NCBI RefSeq assembly: GCF_000219875.1 | Contig: NC_017167.1 | Location: 1,034,765 to 1,098,764 of the forward strand | DNA length: 64,000 nt | DNA from: Alicyclobacillus acidocaldarius subsp. acidocaldarius Tc-4-1 | GTDB lineage: Bacteria > Bacillota > Bacilli > Alicyclobacillales > Alicyclobacillaceae | Direction: 5' to 3' | In this document: one piece after another, positions 1-8,483 of the stretch | Position numbering within the stretch: the stretch's first letter is position 1 | How the letters are laid out: each line of letters begins with the position of its first letter | Notes under the pieces: generated by a model | Told to the model about the DNA's origin: nothing | Databases searched by the model: none | The model's input: only the letters and a program-made list of their open reading frames with translations | Translations under genes and position numbers: made by a program

Positions 1-1545
1 CTGGAAGACGTTGGCCTCGTGAAACTCGACCTCTTGTCCCTCCGAACCATGGCAGCCGTGGAAGGGGCGCTCCGCCTCGGGACGGCGCGCGCGGTCGACT
101 ATGATCGCATTCCCATGGACGATGAAGCCACGTTTGCCTCCATTCGCCGCGGGGACACCATCGGCGTCTTTCAGTTGGAGAGCCCCGCGCAGCGGGCGCT
201 GCAGGTCCGGCTTGGCGCGGAATCCCTGGAGGACCTGGTGGCGAGCGTAGCGCTCATTCGCCCCGGACCCATCCAGGGCAATATGGTCGATCCGTTCCTG
301 GCTCGCCGGCGCGGACTGGAGCCTGTGAGTTACCTTCATCCGAAACTTGAACCTATCCTCGGCAAGACCTACGGCGTGGTGCTGTTCCAGGAGCAGGTCA
401 TTGAGATTGCCATCGCCATCGCGGGATTTACGCCGGGCGAGGCGGACGAACTCCGCCGCGTGATGAGCCATGCGCGCAGCCACGCTGAAATGGAGCAAAT
501 TGGCGAGCGATTCGTCCAGAAGGCCGTGCGCCAGGGTGTGCCGCTCGAGACCGCGAAGACCCTCTTTTCCTACATCCGCGGCTACGCGAGTTACGGATTT
601 TGCGAAGCGCACGCGGCGGCATTTGCCACTACGGCCTACAAGACGGCCTATCTCATCGAACATCATCCCGCGAGTTTCTTCGCGGCGGTGTTGAATCAAT
701 TGCCCATGGGGTATTATCCGGCGCACGTGATCTGCGCGGAAGCTCGAAGGCGCGGCGTTCGCATTCTGCCTGTCGACATCCAGGAGAGCGACTGGGACGC
801 GAGTGTTCCCGAACCGGACGCGATACGCCTCGGATTTCGGCTCATCCGTTCATTCTCGGAGCGCGTGGCGCGCGCACTCGTCGAAGAGCGGCAGGCTTCT
901 GGCCCCTTTCGAAGCCTTGCCGACGCGGTGATGCGCCTGCCCCAGGCGGACGCCCTTCACTTCGAGCGCCTGATCCGCGCAGGCGCATTCGATCGCGTCG
1001 AAACCCGGGATCGCCGAGAGCTTCTGTGGCAGCTTCCAAGGTGGCTCGCGCTTCGCAAAGAGCGATATCTGGCGCTTTTCGACACCATGGCCGCGCCAGA
1101 CCGAGCGGAGGGCACGGTTCGCCTCTCACAAAGCATGCCGCCCATGAGCTTGGCCGAGCGCATTGCCGACGAGTATTCGGTGCTGGGCGTCGGCGTGAGC
1201 GGGCATTGGCTGTCGCTGTATCGGGAGGCATTGCGAGACGAGGGGTATTGTACGCTGGCGGAGGCGGGCGAGAAGCCGGAGGGTGCGAGGGTCAAGGTGG
1301 CTGGGCTTTCGATCCGTCCGCATCGACCCCCGACGAAAAGCGGAAAAACGGTCGTCTTCTTCACCTTGGAGGATGAGACCGGGCTCGCGGATGCCGTGAT
1401 GTTTGAGACCGTGTACCGCCGCGAAGGGGCCGTGTTGTTCACGCCATTCGGGAGATTGATTGGCCTGTCGGGCTTCATCGAGCGGCGCGGAGGGCTCAAG
1501 GCGCAAATCCGCGTCGAGCACGTCTGGACGCTCGCATCCGGCTGA
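1..1545 (+). CDS. Error-prone DNA polymerase III alpha-type subunit (ImuC/DnaE2-like), 3' part
   Basis: The reading frame is open from the first base, so the 5' part lies outside the window; about 514 codons remain. The visible part covers the end of the polymerase core, including SYGFCEAHAAAFATTAYKTA, the helix-hairpin-helix region and a C-terminal OB-fold (VFFTLEDETGLADAVMFE). The stretch LNQLPMGYYPAHVICAEARR followed by LPVDIQESDWDA, and the short C-terminus, resemble translesion ImuC/DnaE2 polymerases more than replicative DnaE. That assignment rests on remembered family features. A replicative DnaE is the alternative. Its role would be DNA synthesis, probably across damage. No imuA or imuB lies downstream. 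Confidence 0.75.
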   Translation: MEDVGLVKLDLLSLRTMAAVEGALRLGTARAVDYDRIPMDDEATFASIRRGDTIGVFQLESPAQRALQVRLGAESLEDLVASVALIRPGPIQGNMVDPFLARRRGLEPVSYLHPKLEPILGKTYGVVLFQEQVIEIAIAIAGFTPGEADELRRVMSHARSHAEMEQIGERFVQKAVRQGVPLETAKTLFSYIRGYASYGFCEAHAAAFATTAYKTAYLIEHHPASFFAAVLNQLPMGYYPAHVICAEARRRGVRILPVDIQESDWDASVPEPDAIRLGFRLIRSFSERVARALVEERQASGPFRSLADAVMRLPQADALHFERLIRAGAFDRVETRDRRELLWQLPRWLALRKERYLALFDTMAAPDRAEGTVRLSQSMPPMSLAERIADEYSVLGVGVSGHWLSLYREALRDEGYCTLAEAGEKPEGARVKVAGLSIRPHRPPTKSGKTVVFFTLEDETGLADAVMFETVYRREGAVLFTPFGRLIGLSGFIERRGGLKAQIRVEHVWTLASG

Positions 1546-1655
1546 AAGGCGCTTGGAACCGTCCGATTGGCTTACGATATTGAAACTCATACCATGGAAA
1601 ACAGGAAGCGGTGGGCGCGTGCCGAATGGAAGATCCGTGAATTCCAACACGCGAG

Positions 1656-2765
1656 GTGAACCTCTTGCACACGCGCCCCCGCTTTTTTGTACATTCCGCC
1701 ATCCGCCGATGGCTGCGCCTGCCTTTTCGCCGATGGCGCACGCTCACGCTCACCTCCTTGCTCTCCGCTCTTCTCACAGGATGTGGCCTGTGGCCCGTCC
1801 CAGCCGAGCAGGGAGAGAAAACGCCGGCCCCCGTGAAGCTCTCGGACGGGCGGGCGCTTCTCTGGAGCGGTGACATCAAACAGCAGGCGCTCGCCATGAT
1901 CCGCGCAAGCCGCCATCGGCTCTACGTGGACATCTACGAGTGTTCGGATCCGGATCTGCTGCATGCCCTAATCGCGGCCAGACGCCGCGGCGTCGAGGTT
2001 CGCGTGGTGCTCGACGCCACCGAGAAGCACTCGATGGCCGTCGCGCTGCCCACGCTCGCGAGGGCCGGCATCGACGTCGCGCCCATCCGCATCAAGCAGG
2101 GGATTGATCACGTCAAGATGATCATCGCGGACCGCGACGTCCTCATCGGCGGGATGAATTTCGGCGCCGACAGCTGGGCCAATCACGATGCGTCGGTGAA
2201 TTTGCCCGGACGCGCCGAAATCTTTCTCCCGATGTTCGTGTGGGACGCGGCGCGAGCCCACGGTGAGACCGCCGAAGCGCCGGAAGATCGGGCTCCGCTC
2301 ATCTCGGACCGCGATATCGGTCCGTCTGTTCTCCGCGCGATTCGAGGCGCGCGGCGCGAGATCGACATGGAGGCCTTCAATCTGACGGACGAAGACGTGG
2401 TGAACGCGTTGCGATGGGCGGTCGCGCGGGGCGTGTCGGTGAACATCCTCGTGGATCCGTCCCAGTCTCGCAATCGCACCGCCGTGGAGGCGTTGCGCCA
2501 AGCGGGTGCTTTGGTACGATATTACCGTCCCTACGGGGGCGAGTTGCTGCACGCCAAAATCTTGGACGTGGATCACGGCACTTTCTTCATCATCGGGAGT
2601 TCCAATTTCACGCACCAGGCGTTCACGTACAATCACGAGGCGGATGTGGAACTCATGCGCGTCCCGGCGTTTGCCGAGGCTTTCGAGTCGGATCTGCACC
2701 GTCAGATGGCGCGCGGGAGCTCTTATCCCATTCGCGAAAAGGTGGCATCATGGGACGAGTCCTGA
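1656..2765 (+). CDS. Phospholipase D-family lipoprotein
   Basis: A 369-residue protein with two HKD motifs, H152-x-K154-x4-D159 and H299-x-K301-x4-D306, the paired active site of the phospholipase D/cardiolipin synthase superfamily. The basic N-terminus, a hydrophobic segment and LTGC (Cys43) look like a lipoprotein signal, so it is probably anchored outside the membrane. It starts at GTG. It overlaps the next gene, a PAP2 phosphatase, by 16 bases, so the two are probably co-translated; both fit phospholipid or undecaprenyl-phosphate chemistry. The substrate is unknown: cardiolipin synthesis, lipid hydrolysis and nuclease activity are all possible for this fold. Confidence 0.85.
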   Translation: MNLLHTRPRFFVHSAIRRWLRLPFRRWRTLTLTSLLSALLTGCGLWPVPAEQGEKTPAPVKLSDGRALLWSGDIKQQALAMIRASRHRLYVDIYECSDPDLLHALIAARRRGVEVRVVLDATEKHSMAVALPTLARAGIDVAPIRIKQGIDHVKMIIADRDVLIGGMNFGADSWANHDASVNLPGRAEIFLPMFVWDAARAHGETAEAPEDRAPLISDRDIGPSVLRAIRGARREIDMEAFNLTDEDVVNALRWAVARGVSVNILVDPSQSRNRTAVEALRQAGALVRYYRPYGGELLHAKILDVDHGTFFIIGSSNFTHQAFTYNHEADVELMRVPAFAEAFESDLHRQMARGSSYPIREKVASWDES

Positions 2766-3349
2766 AGATCTGGTCGCTCATCGAGCGCGCTGACTGGCGC
2801 GTCCTCCGCTGGTGCGAACGGCTCTGGGGGCGCTCGCCCGCGTTCGACGCGGCGATGATGGCAAGTGCGCTCTACACGCCCTTCGTGATGCTGGCGATCA
2901 TTGCCATCGCCGCTTCGGGCTGGCTCGGGCAAGCCCGCTCCGCGGCAGCTTTTTGGGCGGCGGCAGCCAGCGTGGCCGCGGCCGTGATGGTCCGCGTCGC
3001 GCATGAGCCCATTAGCCGCGCGGCTCGGCGGCCCCGCCCCTTTGAGGTGGAACCCATGCGAGTGCTGGTCGAACACGAGCCGGGAGAATCGTTCCCCAGC
3101 AACCACGCGGCTGGCGGCTTCGCGCTGGCTGTAGGCGGATGGCATCTCGGCGCGGTCGCCTACGTGATGCTGGCCCTCGCCATCTGGTTGGCGGTCGCGC
3201 GCATCTACTGTGGACTTCACTATCCGAGCGACGTGATCGCCGGCGCGGCGAGTGGAGCGGCGGCAGGATATGTGTGCAGTTTTCTCCAATGGACTTATCG
3301 CGAGCCGCTGATGCACGCGCTGCCGGGTATGGATCCCGGAGGGCGGTGA
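2750..3349 (+). CDS. PAP2-family membrane phosphatase
   Basis: A 199-residue multi-pass membrane protein with the acid-phosphatase motifs of the PAP2 family: RRPRPFE (motif 1), PSNHA (motif 2, catalytic His) and ARIYCGLHYPSDV (motif 3). Relatives remove phosphate from phosphatidic acid, phosphatidylglycerol phosphate or undecaprenyl pyrophosphate. The start is the ATG inside the last codons of the upstream phospholipase D gene (16-base overlap), which suggests translational coupling. The substrate cannot be read from the sequence. Confidence 0.88.
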   Translation: MGRVLKIWSLIERADWRVLRWCERLWGRSPAFDAAMMASALYTPFVMLAIIAIAASGWLGQARSAAAFWAAAASVAAAVMVRVAHEPISRAARRPRPFEVEPMRVLVEHEPGESFPSNHAAGGFALAVGGWHLGAVAYVMLALAIWLAVARIYCGLHYPSDVIAGAASGAAAGYVCSFLQWTYREPLMHALPGMDPGGR

Positions 3350-3414
3350 AGAATGAGATCCCTTCCGTAATGCAGACTACCTTTTGGACCATCGATGGAT
3401 GGAGGGAGTCTCGC

Positions 3415-3804
3415 ATGCGCATTGTCCGACCGATTTGCGCTGTGGCTGTGGCCCTTTCCTCTCTCGCCGCGGCCACACTCGTCCAGGCCTCGTGCGCCGT
3501 GGTGTCGGCCCGCCCCATTCAGGTGACATTGCGGGATGGCGGGATCGAACCGCGCGAAATCGATGTCACGCAGGGCGCCACGGTCGACATCGTCGTGCGC
3601 AACGCAGGCACGCAGATTCACAATTTCGTCGTTCCAGACTTTTACGTGTTCACGCAGAACTTGCAGCCGGGAGAAACGGTCAGGGTTTCATTCGTGCCGG
3701 ACAAAACGGGAAAGTTTCGCTACTACTCGGATCGGGACGGAATTCCGGAAGCAGGGATGGAGGGGACGATGAAGGTAGCATCTCAGCCGGGGTCGTCGCC
3801 GTGA
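3415..3804 (+). CDS. Secreted cupredoxin-like protein with degenerate copper site
   Basis: A 129-residue protein with an N-terminal signal sequence (residues 1 to about 27) and one cupredoxin-like beta domain. The family's first ligand is present (His69 in TQIHNF) and so is the methionine near the end (Met115 in EAGMEG). The usual Cys and second His of a type-1 copper site are missing, and FRYYSDRDG stands in their place. It may therefore bind copper poorly or play another periplasm-facing role. The start ATG follows a GGAGGGA site at about 3401-3407. It lies between the PAP2 gene and osmC in the same direction. Confidence 0.7.
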   Translation: MRIVRPICAVAVALSSLAAATLVQASCAVVSARPIQVTLRDGGIEPREIDVTQGATVDIVVRNAGTQIHNFVVPDFYVFTQNLQPGETVRVSFVPDKTGKFRYYSDRDGIPEAGMEGTMKVASQPGSSP

Positions 3805-3805
3805 G

Positions 3806-3834
3806 GTGACGCCGGGCGAAATCGGCGCTACAAT
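3806..3834 (+). promoter_or_regulatory. Probable sigma-A promoter of the OsmC gene
   Basis: GTGACG (3806-3811) and TACAAT (3829-3834) are separated by 17 bases and lie 21 bases before the OsmC start. The match to TTGACA/TATAAT is moderate. Confidence 0.5.
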
Positions 3835-3855
3835 AGGCGGGAAGGGGGCGAGAGC

Positions 3856-4311
3856 ATGGAGATGAAAGTGGTGGGCAAGTGGCTCGGCCAGCGCCATTTC
3901 CAGGCTGACGGGCCATCCGGCAACACCATCTACATGGATGCCAAAAAGGAAGACGGAGGAACGGGACAAGGCAACCGCCCCATGGAACTCCTGCTCATGG
4001 GCGTCGTCGGATGTACCGGTATCGACATCGCCATGATTATGGAGAAAATGAGGGTTCCGCTACAGGGCCTCGAGATTGAAGCGGTGGGGGAGCGGCGAGA
4101 GGAGTATCCGCAGGCTTTCACTCGCATCCATCTGACGTACCACATGACGGGAGACGTCCCGCCAGCCAAGGCCTGGCGCGCCATTCGCCTTAGTGAACAG
4201 AAGTACTGTTCGGCGATTGGATCCCTAAAGGCTGAGGTCATCCCGCACCTCGTGCTCAATGGCCAGGAGGTGCCCCCGCTCGACGTCGTGGTGGACGGCC
4301 AGCCAGATTAA
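3856..4311 (+). CDS. OsmC/Ohr-family protein
   Basis: A 151-residue protein with the two cysteines of the OsmC fold, in GVVGCTG and QKYCSAIG. In OsmC/Ohr proteins these reduce organic hydroperoxides. The spacing and the PMELLLMG motif match the YhfA-like OsmC group, whose substrate is less certain than that of Ohr. The start ATG has a GGGGG site and its own predicted promoter. Its TAA stop overlaps the stop of the opposing HIT gene, so the two share a 4-base convergent end (4308-4311). Confidence 0.88.
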   Translation: MEMKVVGKWLGQRHFQADGPSGNTIYMDAKKEDGGTGQGNRPMELLLMGVVGCTGIDIAMIMEKMRVPLQGLEIEAVGERREEYPQAFTRIHLTYHMTGDVPPAKAWRAIRLSEQKYCSAIGSLKAEVIPHLVLNGQEVPPLDVVVDGQPD

Positions 4312-4652
4312 CCTGGCGGCCATCCGAGTTGTCGCCCGCCTAATAGATGATAGTGCAGATGCGGAACTGTCTGCTGGCCGTGTCGGCCGATGTTGGCGAC
4401 GAGGCGATACCCGTCTTCTGCGACGCCCGCATCTTCGGCGATGATCGGAATGACGCTGTGGAGATAGCCCAGCGTCTCGCGATCTTCCGGCTTCACCGCC
4501 TGCGCTGATTCGATGTGGCGCTTCGGAATGATGAGGATGTGCACGGGGGCCTGCGGGCGAATGTCGTGAAAGGCGAGGACGTGATCGTCCTCATACACTT
4601 TGTTGGCAGGAATATCGCCAGCAACCAATTGGCAGAAGAGGCATGAGCTCAC
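4308..4652 (-). CDS. HIT-family nucleotide-binding protein
   Basis: A 114-residue histidine-triad protein: CLFCQLVAGDIPA at the N-terminus (two Cys of a likely zinc site) and the catalytic HLHYHLLGG near the C-terminus. Members hydrolyse AMP- or nucleotide-linked substrates (Hint or Ap4A hydrolase type). I chose the GTG at 4652 because GGAGGG lies 6 bases before it; a longer frame to 4691 lacks such a site. It stands alone on this strand between osmC and dat. Confidence 0.9.
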   Translation of the reverse strand: MSSCLFCQLVAGDIPANKVYEDDHVLAFHDIRPQAPVHILIIPKRHIESAQAVKPEDRETLGYLHSVIPIIAEDAGVAEDGYRLVANIGRHGQQTVPHLHYHLLGGRQLGWPPG

Positions 4653-4807
4653 ATCGTTCCCTCCTCGTCGGGCCTCATGACGATTATACAATGGCGCGCC
4701 AACGCGTGCCCAATGAAATGCATCGCAGGAAGTACGAGAAGGGGTCCGAACGACAGGGGCGCGAGCCGGCCTCGCTTGTCATTCACAGGAGAGAAGAGGG
4801 ATGGCAG

Positions 4808-5737
4808 ATGGCGGTGATCGGATATTTCAACGGGCGGTGGATGGATCCGGCCGAGGCGTGCGTGCCGCTCGACGAGCGCGGCCACCAGTTTGGCGACGGC
4901 GTCTACGAAGTCATTCGGGCCTACGGCGGTCGGCCGTTCCTGCTCGACTGGCACGTGGAGCGGCTGTTTCAGAGCATGAAGGCGCTTCGCATCCGGCCGC
5001 CGTTTGATCCGGGAGCGTGCAAGGAGTTGATTCACGCGCTCATGGAGCGGAGCGGAGAATCGGAGGCGGCGATTTACCTACAGGTCACCCGAGGATCGGC
5101 CGTGCGCAATCATCTGTTTCCCGAACCTTCGGTCGAAGCGAACGTTTCTGCGACGGTTCGGCCCGTGAAACCTGGCACCAGCGAAGCGAAGCCGGGGCGG
5201 CTGCTCCTGCTTCCGGATGAGCGGTGGCTGAATCCGTGGATTAAGTCGCTCAACCTGTTGCCCAACATCATGGCCAAGCAAACGGCGCACGACGCCGGGG
5301 CCGACGAGGCGCTCCTCGTGCGGGACGGCTATATGATCGAGGCCGCGAGCTCCAACGTGTGGTTCGTGGTGAACGGCGAACTCGTCACCGCCCCGGCGGA
5401 TCGGTATATCTTGGCAGGTATCACGCGCCGGTTCGTGCTGGAGATGGCGCGCGATCTCGGCATTCCGGTCCGAGAAGAGAAGCTGCCGCGCGCGCGCCTG
5501 GCGGACGTGGATGCCATCTTCCTGACGGGGACGATGACCGAGGTGTACCCTATCGCGTCTGTGGTGGAACACCCGGACATTCCTTGTACCGTCATCTCGG
5601 CCGAACGTCCTCCGGTGCGAAACGTGGCTCCGGAGCAAGTTCACGAGGTGTGGACGGCGAGGGACCTCGAGCTCGTCGAGCGGCTCCGGGCTGCATTTGT
5701 GGAACGCGTGCGCGCATGGGCAGGTGCCATCGCCTGA
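4808..5737 (+). CDS. dat: D-amino-acid aminotransferase (class IV)
   Basis: A 309-residue fold-type IV PLP enzyme. FGDGVYEVIRAYGGRPFLL near the N-terminus, the PLP lysine in WIKSLNLLPNIMAKQ and EAASSNVWFV are typical of D-alanine/branched-chain class IV aminotransferases; the first motif favours D-amino-acid transaminase, which supplies D-Glu and D-Ala for peptidoglycan. The ATG at 4808 follows an AGGAGA site at about 4789. A MazG-like gene follows 27 bases downstream in the same direction. Confidence 0.85.
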   Translation: MAVIGYFNGRWMDPAEACVPLDERGHQFGDGVYEVIRAYGGRPFLLDWHVERLFQSMKALRIRPPFDPGACKELIHALMERSGESEAAIYLQVTRGSAVRNHLFPEPSVEANVSATVRPVKPGTSEAKPGRLLLLPDERWLNPWIKSLNLLPNIMAKQTAHDAGADEALLVRDGYMIEAASSNVWFVVNGELVTAPADRYILAGITRRFVLEMARDLGIPVREEKLPRARLADVDAIFLTGTMTEVYPIASVVEHPDIPCTVISAERPPVRNVAPEQVHEVWTARDLELVERLRAAFVERVRAWAGAIA

Positions 5738-5764
5738 CTCAACGCAGCGAAGGAGCGTGGAAGG

Positions 5765-6070
5765 TTGCAGCGAAAGACGCTGTCTCTGCCCAAACTCGAG
5801 CGGCTCACGCCGACGCTCGAGTCGACGATGCTCAAAATCACCGAGGAGGTCGGGGAACTCGCTCAGGCCATCGGCAAGTTCCGCGGCCTCTCGGGCGAAG
5901 AGACGCGCATGCCGGACGAGGAAGTCGTCCGCGCCATCGTGACCGAACTCCTCGACGTCGCGCAGACCGCGACGTCCATGATGTTTGTCATCGAGGATCT
6001 GTACGGCATCGACATCGAGCGAGAGGTCGAGCGGCATATCGAGAAGCTTCGGCGCAAGGGCTATCTGTGA
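5765..6070 (+). CDS. MazG-like nucleotide pyrophosphohydrolase-fold protein
   Basis: A 101-residue all-helical protein. EEVGELAQAIGK and ELLDVAQT supply the ExxE and ExxD acidic pairs that bind magnesium in the MazG/all-alpha NTP pyrophosphatase superfamily. This size fits the small MazG-like group thought to clean up non-canonical nucleotides. It starts at TTG, with AAGGAG 10 bases upstream. A strong hairpin follows the stop. Confidence 0.8.
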   Translation: MQRKTLSLPKLERLTPTLESTMLKITEEVGELAQAIGKFRGLSGEETRMPDEEVVRAIVTELLDVAQTATSMMFVIEDLYGIDIEREVERHIEKLRRKGYL

Positions 6071-6079
6071 TCTGCGGCG

Positions 6080-6104
6080 GTGGGCACCCGCGCCGGGTGC
6101 CCAC
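6080..6104. terminator. Hairpin between convergent genes
   Basis: A perfect 11-bp stem (6080-6090 with 6094-6104) and a 3-base loop lie between the MazG-like gene and endonuclease IV, which point at each other. No T-run follows on either strand, so it may be a stabilising or weak bidirectional terminator hairpin. Confidence 0.55.
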
Positions 6105-6126
6105 ACCCGAGTGCGCGAGGCTCCGC

Positions 6127-6975
6127 TTACGCGCGGTCGAGGAGCAGGTCGATTTCCTCCTTGTACTTGCCTTCCGGCGTCTCGAGGATCTGGGGGATGC
6201 CCTTGAGCGCCGGATGGTGGACAATGCGCTTGAGCGCCTCCAGGCCAAGCGTCCCTTCGCCCACGTTGGCGTGCCGATCCTTGCGCGAGCCGAACGGATG
6301 TTTCGAGTCGTTGATGTGGACCACCTTCAGGCGATTCAGCCCGAGGACGCGATCGAACTCGGCCAAGAAGCCGTCGAAGTCGTTCACGACGTCGTAGCCG
6401 TAGCTGTAATTGTGGCACGTGTCGATGCAGACGCCGAGGCGGTCCTCGTGCTTGACGCGGCTGATGATGTCGGCGATTTCCTCAAGGCTGTTGCCGACTT
6501 TGGATCCGTCCCCCGCCATGGTCTCCAGGCATAGCCACAGCGACTCGTCTCCCGTGAGGATCTCGTTCAGCGCGTCGGCAATTTGCCGGATGGCAAACGA
6601 TTCTCCCTCGCCGACGTGGGAGCCGGGGTGCATGACGATGTAGCGGAATCCCAAATACTCCACCCGTTCAATCTCCTCGCGCAATACATCCATGCCGTAC
6701 TGTCGCGTCTCCGGCTTCGGGCTCGCCAGATTGACGAGGTACGACAGGTGCACGACGGGATCGTGAATGCCGTGTTCCCGCATCAAGGCGAGGCCCTCGT
6801 CCCGGTGAAACGTCTCGATGGGACGCGCCTTGCCGCCCCGATTGCTGCGGGTGTAAATCATAAACGTGTTGGCGCCGTACGAGATGGTCTCCTCCACGGC
6901 CGCCAAAAGTCCCGTCCCGGCGACGGAGACGTTTGCGCCGAGCAGGATGCCCTCGAAGCGATCTTCTTCGCGCAT
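6127..6975 (-). CDS. nfo: Endonuclease IV (AP endonuclease)
   Basis: A 282-residue TIM-barrel DNA repair enzyme. The zinc-binding motifs are all present: MHPGSHVG, LCLETMAG, CIDTCHNYSYGYD, HINDSKHPFGSRKDRHANVG and ILETPEGK. It cleaves DNA 5' to abasic sites in base excision repair. The length is normal for the family. It ends convergently against the MazG-like gene. Confidence 0.95.
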   Translation of the reverse strand: MREEDRFEGILLGANVSVAGTGLLAAVEETISYGANTFMIYTRSNRGGKARPIETFHRDEGLALMREHGIHDPVVHLSYLVNLASPKPETRQYGMDVLREEIERVEYLGFRYIVMHPGSHVGEGESFAIRQIADALNEILTGDESLWLCLETMAGDGSKVGNSLEEIADIISRVKHEDRLGVCIDTCHNYSYGYDVVNDFDGFLAEFDRVLGLNRLKVVHINDSKHPFGSRKDRHANVGEGTLGLEALKRIVHHPALKGIPQILETPEGKYKEEIDLLLDRA

Positions 6976-7098
6976 ACTTCAACCCCCGTCCTACCATCTC
7001 GCCCTATCGTAACACACGAACTTGGCGCTGGCACGGGCGGCTGCGTACATACCTTGCCCCGGATGCGACATACTAGGCTGGCAGCGAGGAGGATGGCC

Positions 7099-8397
7099 AT
7101 GCATGCAAAGCCGTTTCGCTTGCCGGCCTTGGCCTGGTGGCTTCTCATCGTCGGCGCGCTGTTTCAGCTTTCCATCAGCCTGTCTAACACGTTCGTCAGC
7201 ATTTTTCTCTTCAAAGTCGACCGCTCCTTCTCCGCCATCGCCTGGTACCATCTGCTCGTCTTTGCCACGCTCCCCGTCACATTCGTCCTGGCGGCGGCCA
7301 TCGCGCGGCGCACGTCGACGGCCATGTCCCTGCGGATTGGCATCGCGCTCTACGCGCTCTTTTTCGCCGTCGCGCTGATGGTGGGCGAGGAAGCGGCGCA
7401 CATGCCCGAGTTGCTCGGCGTGCTCACCGGCCTGGCGGAGGGCTTTTATTGGCTTGCGTTCGACGTGTTGAGCGTGGAATACACGGACCGCGAGGGTCAC
7501 GAGCCGTTCTTTGGCCTGTTCGGCGTGCTCACCTCCGTGGCGAACGTCATCGCTCCGCCCGTCGCGGGCGCCCTCATCAGCCGGGAGGACGCGTACTTTG
7601 GCGGGCTCACGGGCTATCATGTGGTCTTCGGCATTTCGTTCGCCCTGTTTGTGGTCGCCACGCTCGTGAGCCTGCGTCTGAAGAGCGCGCGACTGGCCGA
7701 GCTTCGGCTCTGGGAGGGATTTCGCTCGCTTGCGCAGGAGCCGTGGCGGCGCGTCGTCCTTGGTTCGGCCGCGTACGGTGTGCGGGAGGGCGTCTTTATG
7801 TTTCTGCTTGGCCTCCTGTTCTACATCGTCACCGGCAGCGAAATGAAACTCGGCGAATTCCTGCTGTTGCAGGGCGCGCTCTCGTTTCTCGCGTTTTACG
7901 CCGCAGGGCGCTGGTCGGGTCGCTTCCGCTGGCGACTGTTTCTCGTGGGAGCCCTCGGCATTCTCGGCGCCAGCATCGCGTTTCTATGGTCCATCACGAC
8001 GGTGACGCTCATCGTCTACGGCGTGCTGGCGGCGGCCGCGTTTCCCTTGTTTCTGGTCCCGCTGCAGGGCTACGTGTTCGACGCCATGCACACGCTGGCC
8101 GACGACGACGTGCCGTCCATTACGCACATCGTCGTCAGGGAGTGGCTCGAGAACGCCGGCCGCATCTTGGGCGTGGTCGCCTATTTCGTCGTGGCGTCGT
8201 TTGAGACGACGCGTCAGGTGGGCGGATTTGGGTGGCTCGCGTTTGCGCTCGGCTTCATGCCGATGGTGACCGTTGCGCTGATTCAGCCCCTCGAATCCCG
8301 GATTTTCGGGCCGCGATCGCGCCATCAGCGGTTTCGACTTGGCGACAACGAGGAGAGCCACACGTCGGCGAAGCGGCGGGCGAGGCCGACGCCCTGA
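7099..8397 (+). CDS. Major facilitator superfamily transporter
   Basis: A 432-residue protein with about 12 hydrophobic segments and a basic cytoplasmic tail. The overall pattern is MFS, close to YqgE-type permeases of Bacillus; no substrate can be named. Two ATGs occur in frame. AGGAGG (7087-7092) abuts the first (7093) and is 6 bases from the second, so 7099 is the better start. It is monocistronic, with divergent nfo upstream. Confidence 0.82.
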   Translation: MHAKPFRLPALAWWLLIVGALFQLSISLSNTFVSIFLFKVDRSFSAIAWYHLLVFATLPVTFVLAAAIARRTSTAMSLRIGIALYALFFAVALMVGEEAAHMPELLGVLTGLAEGFYWLAFDVLSVEYTDREGHEPFFGLFGVLTSVANVIAPPVAGALISREDAYFGGLTGYHVVFGISFALFVVATLVSLRLKSARLAELRLWEGFRSLAQEPWRRVVLGSAAYGVREGVFMFLLGLLFYIVTGSEMKLGEFLLLQGALSFLAFYAAGRWSGRFRWRLFLVGALGILGASIAFLWSITTVTLIVYGVLAAAAFPLFLVPLQGYVFDAMHTLADDDVPSITHIVVREWLENAGRILGVVAYFVVASFETTRQVGGFGWLAFALGFMPMVTVALIQPLESRIFGPRSRHQRFRLGDNEESHTSAKRRARPTP

Positions 8398-8448
8398 CGT
8401 GGCGAGACCCGCTCCTCTGCCAAGGGTCGCCAGCGCATGGGAAGCGAT

Positions 8449-8454
8449 TATAAT
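8449..8454 (+). promoter_or_regulatory. Likely -10 box of the ymfF-ymfH operon
   Basis: A perfect TATAAT lies 29 bases before the GTG start. The -35 region at 17-base spacing (GTCGCC) is poor, so the promoter call rests on the -10 box and its position. Confidence 0.4.
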
Positions 8455-8483
8455 GGGTTTGATGAGTGCGAAGGAGTGATCGC

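Noticed and set aside
5078-6418. A 446-codon minus-strand open frame over dat and the MazG-like gene
   Set aside because: Highly basic, no recognisable domain, and it overlaps two well-supported genes in another frame. High GC makes long antisense frames common here.
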